Part shown: positions 57,472 through 64,000 of the stretch, piece by piece
Layout: each line of letters starts with the position of its first letter
How positions within the stretch are numbered: position 1 is the stretch's first letter
NCBI RefSeq assembly: GCF_000293805.1
Contig: NZ_AMBZ01000005.1
Coordinates: forward strand, 310,001 to 374,000
Origin: Paenibacillus alvei DSM 29
Lineage (GTDB): Bacteria; Bacillota; Bacilli; Paenibacillales; Paenibacillaceae
DNA length: 64,000 nt
Direction: 5' to 3'
Program-made: the position numbers and the translations under genes
The notes under the pieces: model-generated
Told to the model about the DNA's origin: nothing
The model's database searches: none
Seen by the model: the letters and a program-made list of their open reading frames with translations, nothing else

Positions 57472-59580
57472 TTATCTTGGATACGCTCTTATTCGATCTA
57501 ACCTCTTTATATGTTTCGCATATATCTTTGTGGACACTGTATATCCCTTATCCTTATAGCTATCATCTATAGTCAAGTCGTGTTGTTCCGTATAATCTAC
57601 CGTTAGAAGTCCCTTATCAATTTTTACGTATTCGGTATTGTCATAATCTATCATTCCGTTAAACCCTTCAACCTCCGTAACCTTTCGGCTGCTGTTATCT
57701 GCTTGAATGATGATTTTAACTCTGACATATCGTGATTTTGGACTGGCAATCGTATTGTTTCCACTAAGCTTTACATATGGACTCCATATGCGGTTATCAT
57801 GAGATGTTTTTGTAAGAATTGTAACTTTAGCTCCACCTACAATTTCTTGAACACTTACTAAATTTTTAAATGCGGTATAGTTATCAACTAAATCAATAAC
57901 TTCGGATTCCCACTCACCATTTCTGGCTAATGCATGAGTTAGTTTTTCAAAACCATCCAACTTCGGAATCATGCCGTTTGTAATGATCCAAACGTTTTCA
58001 TCCCAATTCTTAAATAAGTTTGCATCTTTTAATTCTCTTTCGGTTTTAGCAGCATCAATGAATGCCGAACCATTAATTACAGAATGATTATATGTATTGT
58101 AATCAGTGTTATAATAAATGTTTGTTCTACCGGCATAACTGTATCCGACGATTGCTGCTATTGTGTTACTTTTTCTGTTTCCTATTAATGTTCCTTCAAT
58201 AATGATATTACTGAGTTGACCAGCCGAATAATACCCTGCGAGAATGCCTATAAATCTCCCATTTATAGATTCACTCGTGTCTATGTTTACATTAATATAC
58301 ATATTTGTTGCGGTTCCCCCTGTAATTGTTCCAAATACACCGCCATAGACATTCTCAACATTTGCTTGTTTTGTCTTTAATTTGCCCGTTACAACCACCC
58401 TATCTACAACACCCTTATTAAAATTAGGAGTGATGACTCCTTGCCCTGCAAAAGAAGCTTCAATGTCTACATTTTCAATGAATAAATTCTTCACAACGCA
58501 ATTATCATTAAGAGATGTAAATAATCCAGTAGGGACTCCACCTATCTTTTGTGTGAAATTCAACAACTTATACCCGTTTCCGTCTAGACAACCATAAAAA
58601 TCGAAACCATAATATCTTCCTTCCTCAAAAAGTCCGACTTTAAAATCGATATTTTTTGTTAGCTTATAATAGGCGTACGGATTCTTCCTCATATAAAAAA
58701 AATCATATGCATCTCGGATCAAATAAGGATCTGCTTCTGTTCCTTGTCCTTTATGATCCGCAGCATCTGACTCTTTAATTTCATAAAGCTTTTCCAATTG
58801 CAACTTACCATCATCAACAAAAGTGTTTTTACATGCACCTTTGTCAAAATTGATAGGCATGCCGATCTCTTCAACCTTCTGCCCTGACAACAAAGCAATT
58901 TCACCATCTACAAACCGAACGTTGCCAACTGTCTTCCCATTGTTTTTAGTCTTTGAGTAATCCTTAACTTCGTCAGTTTGAATACTGCTCTTTTCAAATC
59001 TCCAGTAACCGACTAATCCTGTTTCCGAACCAGTCAACACTTGAAAACGATCTGCACGAATTTGGGCCTCTAATCTCGCGAAATTCCACAGTCTTACTTC
59101 GTCCAACTTCCCTTTGTAGTCAACTCCAAATCTAAACTGTGTAGATGTTGTTTCAAGGGGAGTCTTATTTCCATAGCCAACGACTGCTTCAAGCTCTTGT
59201 TTCATGCCGTTTACATAAAGCGCAATTCCCTTTGTTAATCCACCGCCATTATACGTAAGAGCAATATGATACCAATCGTTCCAGGTTTGAATGACTTCAT
59301 TTTTGGTTGCAATCATCTCACCGCCAACACCAACTGCCATCTTGCCTCTCGTAGTCGGATCGTTATTAAGCGGATTGATAATGACCTCTATCTTCTTCAT
59401 GTTTGGGCTATCATCACCATACCGAACAGGAATCATCAATTTAGAACCGTTATCTTCTGGTTTCATCCAAAAATCAATCGATCTTGGATTATCGCCTGTT
59501 GGAAGTCCAGCAGCGCCCATCTCTACATACTCGCCAGACGTTCCGCTAAAGTGGATTGCGCCATCATTTTGAGTAGCCAT
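57472..59580 (-). CDS. LamG-domain tail protein
   Basis: 702 residues. N-terminal LamG/concanavalin-type domain (about 5-200): AIHFSGTSGEYVEMGAAGLP, SIDFWMKPED, WYHIALTYNGG, LDEVRLWNFARLEAQI and LVGYWRFE. The middle holds GLUG-like beta-helix repeats (VYGGVFGTITGGTATNMYIN, GILAGYYSAGQLSNIIIEG). The end is another beta domain. Lectin-like sugar binding is typical for LamG. This is the first of the large adhesins in transcription order. Confidence 0.75.
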   Translation of the reverse strand: MATQNDGAIHFSGTSGEYVEMGAAGLPTGDNPRSIDFWMKPEDNGSKLMIPVRYGDDSPNMKKIEVIINPLNNDPTTRGKMAVGVGGEMIATKNEVIQTWNDWYHIALTYNGGGLTKGIALYVNGMKQELEAVVGYGNKTPLETTSTQFRFGVDYKGKLDEVRLWNFARLEAQIRADRFQVLTGSETGLVGYWRFEKSSIQTDEVKDYSKTKNNGKTVGNVRFVDGEIALLSGQKVEEIGMPINFDKGACKNTFVDDGKLQLEKLYEIKESDAADHKGQGTEADPYLIRDAYDFFYMRKNPYAYYKLTKNIDFKVGLFEEGRYYGFDFYGCLDGNGYKLLNFTQKIGGVPTGLFTSLNDNCVVKNLFIENVDIEASFAGQGVITPNFNKGVVDRVVVTGKLKTKQANVENVYGGVFGTITGGTATNMYINVNIDTSESINGRFIGILAGYYSAGQLSNIIIEGTLIGNRKSNTIAAIVGYSYAGRTNIYYNTDYNTYNHSVINGSAFIDAAKTERELKDANLFKNWDENVWIITNGMIPKLDGFEKLTHALARNGEWESEVIDLVDNYTAFKNLVSVQEIVGGAKVTILTKTSHDNRIWSPYVKLSGNNTIASPKSRYVRVKIIIQADNSSRKVTEVEGFNGMIDYDNTEYVKIDKGLLTVDYTEQHDLTIDDSYKDKGYTVSTKIYAKHIKRLDRIRAYPR

Positions 59581-59595
59581 TAATAATCACCTCAA

Positions 59596-59925
59596 TCAAT
59601 TAAAAATCAAGCTCTTCATTGTCCCTCCAAAGTTGTCAATAACTCCGCCGCTCTGATGTTCAAACACCACATAATTTACTTTCCCATCGTCATTTAACGC
59701 TCCTCCCAGCAGCACATCGATAGGAATGGTTTGCTGCGCAACCTTCTCGCTCAAGGCTTGTACAAGCGCCGAAGAATGTTTCTCTCGAAGCGTATGGTAT
59801 ACACCCTCGTCCAAAGTAATAGAAAATGAACTACCGTCTACATCGAAAGTTAATGTATCGTTTATACCTTGCGTGATTTTTACATCGCCTCTAATGTCTT
59901 TTGTCCCCCACACTAGTTCTGCCAT
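59596..59925 (-). CDS. Small prophage structural protein
   Basis: 109 residues from the ATG at 59925, 7 bases after GGAGATG. Beta-rich N-terminus (GDVKITQGINDTLTFDVDGS) and a helical middle. No family recognised. Located between the tail protein at 59939 and the LamG protein; probably part of the tail tip. Confidence 0.55.
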   Translation of the reverse strand: MAELVWGTKDIRGDVKITQGINDTLTFDVDGSSFSITLDEGVYHTLREKHSSALVQALSEKVAQQTIPIDVLLGGALNDDGKVNYVVFEHQSGGVIDNFGGTMKSLIFN

Positions 59926-59938
59926 ATCTCTCATCTCC

Positions 59939-60559
59939 TTATTTCAATGTCCAAGTAATATTCGTGCTATGTCCCTTTTGCAAAGGTGATTCAATCTCGT
60001 CCACAACTATGCCTCTGCGTTGAATTACAATCTTGCCGTCAAGTTCCTGATCAGAAGCAATTTTAAGAGACATATACGCTTTATCCTGATAAGGAATGGA
60101 TACAATCGCTTGAAAGTTGAATATAATTCCGTCCAAACTCAACTTCTTTTTATACCCGAAGTTGTACTGCGTAATCCGGTTCGTAAACATTCCGCAATCC
60201 GTCTGTTTTTGAAATGGATTTGCTTCACTCACCGCGTCCTTATAAGAAATAATGTCATTATAGAACAGTGATCTTCCATTCAAGAGAAACTCTTTGTCAT
60301 TCTCTACATAGGAAATTCTAAATTCTTCGCCGTTAATATTAAAAACTCCGTTTGCCGCTTCGAAGAATAGTTTGGAGCTATGGCCAATCAAGCCGAAACG
60401 AAGAAGTTTCATTCTATCAATACTATAGAAGCGATACGGATCCGATTCTTTCGTTTCTAGATCGTATTCACATAAATGTGTCCCATCATAGTAGTCCGCC
60501 ACCCAGATAAAATCCTGACCTAAAATCGGATGCGTGCCATTACTAGTTGTAAAAATCAT
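59939..60559 (-). CDS. Prophage tail protein
   Basis: 206 residues from the ATG at 60559, behind GGAGGT. The start (IFTTSNGTHPILGQDFIWVA) and beta-rich body (LKLL.FGLIGHSSKLFFEAA) suggest a distal-tail or structural module. No clear family. First gene after a terminator, so it may open a separate tail transcript. Confidence 0.55.
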   Translation of the reverse strand: MIFTTSNGTHPILGQDFIWVADYYDGTHLCEYDLETKESDPYRFYSIDRMKLLRFGLIGHSSKLFFEAANGVFNINGEEFRISYVENDKEFLLNGRSLFYNDIISYKDAVSEANPFQKQTDCGMFTNRITQYNFGYKKKLSLDGIIFNFQAIVSIPYQDKAYMSLKIASDQELDGKIVIQRRGIVVDEIESPLQKGHSTNITWTLK

Positions 60560-60597
60560 TACATATACCTCCACAATAATTTGCCTGCCAGATAAAG

Positions 60598-60629
60598 AAA
60601 AAAGGACAGGCTCTTACGAGCCCGTCCTA
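60598..60629 (-). terminator. Terminator behind the structural protein at 60638
   Basis: aggacaggctc and gagcccgtcct pair with one mismatch around ttac; on the minus strand T6 follows. Such an internal terminator often sits behind a highly expressed structural gene. Confidence 0.85.
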
Positions 60630-60637
60630 AATAATCT

Positions 60638-61180
60638 TTATACAAATCGATAGGAAACGCGGATTTTAAAGTTCTGTTTGCCTGCACTTGCAGCCAGCGG
60701 AACCTGTGCCCTTAAAGTTACAGTTACAAAGTTACCGCCTGAATCAACTTGATTGCCGTTATTATTTATTCCGAGAATCTCTTTGGCACTAGGTATTACT
60801 GGCGTAATTGTCGCACCTGCGTTATTCTTAACGGTAGGCTCCGTAGTACCGATCGGCTTGTTTCCTGAGCGGCCAATTTTGGATGTGTCTGCTTGGAGAT
60901 CCGACTCTGCCAATGAATCGACTTGTGCATGGAACCAATCATCTCTGACAACCTCTACAATTTTTCCTTGTTTGTCGCCTGTACCGCCATCCATATCCCG
61001 TGTCGTGATATGGCAGTCCTGCATATTCGCTACATCTGTAGCCCCGCCTCGGTTATTCCAAATATTGAACGTAAATGCTGGACCCCAATCCCCTGCATCA
61101 ACCACTCCAAAGTCGAAGGGTGCCACAATTTCACTTGCATGATTAACATCATACCATTTAATAATCGGTGCTGTTGCCAT
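60638..61180 (-). CDS. Prophage structural protein, possibly abundant
   Basis: 180 residues from the ATG at 61180 (MATAPIIKWYDVNHASEIVA), behind GGGAG. Beta-rich and Gly/Asn-rich, with DFGVVDAGDWGPAFTFNIWN and ending KIRVSYRFV. No Cys-rich or enzyme motif. A strong terminator directly after it and a good ribosome site suggest high output, as for tail-tube or decoration proteins (inference). Confidence 0.6.
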   Translation of the reverse strand: MATAPIIKWYDVNHASEIVAPFDFGVVDAGDWGPAFTFNIWNNRGGATDVANMQDCHITTRDMDGGTGDKQGKIVEVVRDDWFHAQVDSLAESDLQADTSKIGRSGNKPIGTTEPTVKNNAGATITPVIPSAKEILGINNNGNQVDSGGNFVTVTLRAQVPLAASAGKQNFKIRVSYRFV

Positions 61181-61195
61181 TTGAATCAAACTCCC

Positions 61196-62346
61196 TTATT
61201 GTGTAATTTTTACAATAACCTCAATTGTAATGTCTTGGACATCTCCGCCTAGCTGGAGAATTTCCAAGCGAAAAATATCGTCTTTCGCCACGTTTGCGAC
61301 GTCAACTTTCCTCAATCCATCGTCGAAGTGTTCTCCCTTGCGAAATACAATATTTCTGGAGAGTACATCCGACCAATTGAGCATATCTCTGCTCTTCTGT
61401 AGCGTGATCTCGGTGCTCACCTTCGAATCTATACTGCCAATCATTCCTCGAACATTGACAATCTCCCCTTTGAAGGGAAATCTAGCATGAATATGCTGGA
61501 CGCCGATATCCGGGAACTGAGGAATCACGAAAGTAATGACTCTCTCTTTAAGTCGATCGTCATAGGAATGTAGCTTCGCCCAATCCTCCTTGGACATGAG
61601 ACCATTAACCCCTTTATTGGCTAACGGAATATTGCCCCCTAGCAAATCGATTGGAACCCAAGACTTTCCGTCCCAGCGGTATCGAATCCCGGAGTCGTAT
61701 ACTTGAACCGTCCAACCAATTTTCGGATGCGGATAATTGCTAAAAATTTGTTGATACGTTTTTACATATGGCAAAAAGACGAGTCGTGTTGTCTCGTATG
61801 CGTCATTCGCCATGTCTGTTGCTGTTTTTGATTCCTCGGTACTTTTTTAGCATTTGTAGTGGCCACTTCAGATTTAATGATCGTCTGCAGCAATTCATCT
61901 CTGAGCTCTTCATAATCCTCTGTTTTGGCACTGACATCCTTAATTTTCACATTAGCGCGATCGATGATCGTTGCAAGGGACTCGACAACATCATTCATCT
62001 CGTCTTGGTGATAAACCCGGCTAGACGGATATTGGATGAATCCTCTTCCCTTGTAGGATACATTGACGGCATTCGATTCTTGGGATGGATGAAATTCGAT
62101 AACGCCCGTTGAATAATTGACACTGAATTCATTCGGCTTAATCGCCTTTTTCGGTGTTCCTTCATAGTTGATTTCCATCAATCCGGCTATTTTCACTCGC
62201 GTGAAACGATCCGGTATTTCAGAAAGTATGACCTTGTGATTCAGCACTTTCAAATATTCGGCCCTGTCGATATAAGGATCTTCATTCGTCCCCTTTCTCC
62301 ATACGATATGTATCGGATCCAGGTACCCATAATGACTGTACGGCAT
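61196..62346 (-). pseudogene. Prophage tail/baseplate protein, single-base frameshift
   Basis: Frame one starts MPYSHYGYLDPIHIVWRKGT at 62346. One base restored in the T6 run at 61843-61848 joins it through AKKSTEESKTATDMANDAYE to LVFLPYVKTYQQIF and on to 61196 (about 383 residues). N-terminal beta domain (VIEFHPSQESNAVNVSYKGR), a coiled coil (about 140-195), then GKSWVPIDLLGGNIPLANKG and a beta domain with FPFKGEIVNVRG. This resembles N-terminal parts of Bacillus phage tail fibres that fix to the baseplate. Confidence 0.65.
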
Positions 62347-62361
62347 GTTTTTTCACCTCCT

Positions 62362-62757
62362 TCAATTGATATGAACATTGCTGCTGCCTTCTGCGATGGA
62401 CGTCGTTGTCCCCGCATGAGTATCTACGGACGAGCCAACTGTCGCCGCTTGCCTTCCATTGACGAAGACGTTGCTTGAACCGCTTGTTACATAGCCCGTT
62501 CCTCCGCCATCAGAGGACTTCCAACTCCAACCGCTTGGAATCGAGTATGATTCCGTCTCCGTAACAGGATCCCCGTTGCACGCAGCTTGTCGTCCATTTA
62601 CATATACATTCGAGGAACCGCCATTTAGAGTCCCATCGATCGTAGCGCTTGTTGTGCCATCATGATAATGATCGTCATGCCGTTCTTCGATTTCGACGTG
62701 ATCACTTGCAACAGATGAATTCGTCCTTGCCCCTTTATAAGCCATGCCAGCCATCCT
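62362..62757 (-). CDS. PAAR-like spike tip protein
   Basis: 131 residues from the ATG at 62757 (MAGMAYKGARTN), behind GGGGTGATAGG. Two or three Gly/Ser/Asn-rich beta repeats: GSSNVYVNGRQAACNGD, GSSNVFVNGRQAATVGS, EGSSNVHIN. HDDHYHDGTT may bind a metal ion. PAAR proteins form the sharp cone on phage tail spikes and type VI tips. Its place next to the tail genes fits that role. Confidence 0.8.
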   Translation of the reverse strand, partial: RMAGMAYKGARTNSSVASDHVEIEERHDDHYHDGTTSATIDGTLNGGSSNVYVNGRQAACNGDPVTETESYSIPSGWSWKSSDGGGTGYVTSGSSNVFVNGRQAATVGSSVDTHAGTTTSIAEGSSNVHIN

Positions 62758-62768
62758 ATCACCCCATA

Positions 62769-62800
62769 CAAAAAAACCACTAGGCAAGTCTAGTGGTTTT
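62769..62800 (-). terminator. Terminator upstream of the PAAR-like gene
   Basis: aaaccactag and ctagtggttt are perfect complements with a 6-base loop; T7 follows on the minus strand. It isolates the spike gene from the CuAO-N gene upstream. A second perfect hairpin, gatgattgta/tacaatcatc, lies at about 62813-62834. Confidence 0.85.
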
Positions 62801-62916
62801 CACACAATTTTGATGATTGTAAGTACAATCATCATTTACTTTACAAGGAAAGAACCACCGGAAAAATCCAGTGGCTCCTAATATCCTATGTACAATAATA
62901 TTCTTGAATCAAAAAA

Positions 62917-63675
62917 TTATTCGTCGTACTCTCTCGTATAGAGAAGTGTTCCATTTTCATTATAGTAGTAGGCTATCTTAATATTACCGTCAATAAATTC
63001 TCCTAATCTATAATCAGCGCCTGATATATGCCCTTTTGGAATATATTCAATGAACCATCCCTCATATTTTCCATCTTTGTAATATCCTGTTTTTCCATCT
63101 TTGTTGTATGGCTCTTTTCTTACATTTCCATTTTTATATTCTTTCCCCTGTCCGTCTGGAACAAATTTTCCGTACTTCTTGATGAAACCTTCCCCATAAT
63201 AATACTCAGTAGAATTTCTGATGAACTTTCTGATCATTCGCCCTTCTACTGTTATATCGTTAACAGCAGAATGCTTCCATGCAGAAAGCTTAGTCCCTTC
63301 TTTATTGAGATAACTAATTGGTATATATGCTACACCGTTTTCAACTATTGAAGGATCCGCCTTTTGCGTAACTCCATTAATCGTTACAGATGGTTTTCCT
63401 ATGGTAAACTTCATAATAAGCAATTCATTCTCAGCAGAAACTTCCTTTGTTGTTGGTTCGTAAACTACTTTCATATTCAATTCATTGAATAGGTCTTTAA
63501 ACGGCATATATGCTCTACCATTTTTTATAAAAGCCTCACTTGATAGTTTAAGTTCTCTCCCATCCAAATACACCTCTGCAGGCTCTCGTTCGGCTTGTGC
63601 AGGGTATATCTTTCCAGACATGACTGAGGCAGATAATATTGCCGCTAACAACAATGAAACGAATACTTTTTTCAT
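62917..63675 (-). CDS. Secreted protein: copper-amine-oxidase-N-type domain plus MORN/YwqK-like repeats
   Basis: 252 residues. Signal peptide 1-27 (ending PAQA). Residues about 35-140 fit the CuAO N-terminal-like domain, common in Paenibacillus surface proteins (RAYMPFKDLFNELNMKVVYE, GVAYIPISYL). The C-terminal about 95 residues are short repeats of YWxxG-N-x type (GQGKEYKNGNVRKEPYNKDG, YKDGKYEGWFIEYI), like MORN/YwqK. A near-copy of its end lies at 63838. Located in the prophage but may be a cargo gene. Confidence 0.75.
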   Translation of the reverse strand: MKKVFVSLLLAAILSASVMSGKIYPAQAEREPAEVYLDGRELKLSSEAFIKNGRAYMPFKDLFNELNMKVVYEPTTKEVSAENELLIMKFTIGKPSVTINGVTQKADPSIVENGVAYIPISYLNKEGTKLSAWKHSAVNDITVEGRMIRKFIRNSTEYYYGEGFIKKYGKFVPDGQGKEYKNGNVRKEPYNKDGKTGYYKDGKYEGWFIEYIPKGHISGADYRLGEFIDGNIKIAYYYNENGTLLYTREYDE

Positions 63676-63768
63676 GTTATCACCTGTTTTCTAGTTGTAT
63701 TTATGTTTATACTATCATTATAGTGCACTCTCAATTATTTTTTCTGTATGCCTTTTACTTTACAACAG

Positions 63769-63800
63769 TAAGAACCACTAGACGATTCCAGTGGTTCTTA
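63769..63800 (-). terminator. Terminator between the two MORN-type genes
   Basis: aagaaccact and agtggttctt form a stem around agacgattcc. Its arms resemble the hairpin at 62850-62877 behind the next copy, so the duplication included the terminator. Confidence 0.7.
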
Positions 63801-63837
63801 CTTTTAATATGCAAAGATTTTGTTATTAATATCACAC

Positions 63838-64000
63838 TTAGTCCTTAGTAAATAACAAATCTCCATTTTCATTATAGTAGTAGCCTATCTTAATATTACC
63901 GTCGCTATATTCTCCTATTCTATAATCTGCACCTGATATATGCCCCTTCGGGATATAATCAATGAACCATCCTTCATATTTGCCATCTTTGTAAGACCCG
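63838..64000 (-). CDS. MORN/YwqK-type protein, C-terminal part (continues past window edge)
   Basis: 53 residues visible: KDGKYEGWFIDYIPKGHISG, then ADYRIGEYSDGNIKIGYYYN and ENGDLLFTKD. Over about 50 residues it differs from the end of the neighbouring protein at fewer than ten places, showing a recent tandem duplication. The rest of the gene lies outside the window. Confidence 0.7.
   Translation of the reverse strand, partial: GSYKDGKYEGWFIDYIPKGHISGADYRIGEYSDGNIKIGYYYNENGDLLFTKD

Noticed and set aside
39506-64000. Complete prophage with attachment sites
   Set aside because: No terminase, portal, capsid or integrase with catalytic residues lies in the window, and I could not find a convincing att repeat near 39460-39500.
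1-64000. CRISPR arrays, rRNA and tRNA genes
   Set aside because: No regularly spaced direct repeats and no rRNA or tRNA-like sequences were recognised on reading both strands.

Overview
The window looks like a chromosome segment of a low-to-mid GC, spore-former-type Firmicute, most likely Paenibacillus or a close relative. I infer this from the strong AGGAGG-type ribosome sites, many GTG/TTG starts, the kinds of genes present (large Rhs protein with signal peptide, YjdF with its leader, ABC-2 permeases of the Paenibacillus type, a MutS2-like ATPase without Smr domain) and AT-rich prophage DNA beside a more GC-balanced host backbone. No rRNA, tRNA or CRISPR array was recognised.

Layout. (1) 1-2950: mobile-element debris: the start of an IS110-type transposase, a broken serine recombinase, an XRE regulator with paired operator-like repeats, a HTH replication-type protein and two repeat-rich gaps. 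(2) 2950-13392: a secreted polymorphic-toxin island: a 1767-residue Rhs protein with a Hint self-cleavage domain and a roughly 100-residue C-terminal toxin, its probable immunity gene, and three small secreted proteins that each begin with a pair of Rhs/YD units and end in different adhesion-type modules. (3) 13532-23764: housekeeping and accessory genes: Fur-boxed siderophore-binding lipoprotein, YdjC-type deacetylase plus GPH transporter, MazG, LOG, YjdF with a riboswitch-like leader, YnfA, a globin-coupled chemoreceptor with a C-terminal CZB domain, and a zinc-motif-less M1-like lipoprotein. (4) 23940-30656: a compact leftward operon encoding an acyl carrier protein, an ATP-grasp ligase, a GT-B glycosyltransferase, a radical SAM/SPASM enzyme, ABC-2 export permeases and a BtrH-like acyltransferase. 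This set resembles the carrier-protein side-chain machinery of butirosin biosynthesis and is the best candidate here for an undescribed pathway. Its ABC ATPase has been almost wholly deleted. (5) 30870-39316: a sugar isomerase/dehydrogenase operon, an orphan ECF sigma factor, a secreted amidase-domain protein, a truncated MutS2-like gene and an AraC regulator. (6) 39506-64000: the late right part of an SPbeta-like prophage, all on the minus strand: PAAR-like spike, small structural proteins, a run of large carbohydrate-binding-type tail proteins, holins and amidase endolysin, then DUF262, MrpR-like and dUTPase genes.

A striking feature of the whole window is the number of otherwise intact genes broken by one missing base in a homopolymer run (at least ten sites, mostly A6/T6 where seven is expected). 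I read this mainly as a sequencing artefact, so the joined coordinates given here are my reconstruction. Two out-of-frame internal deletions (ABC ATPase/permease and MutS2-like) cannot be explained that way.
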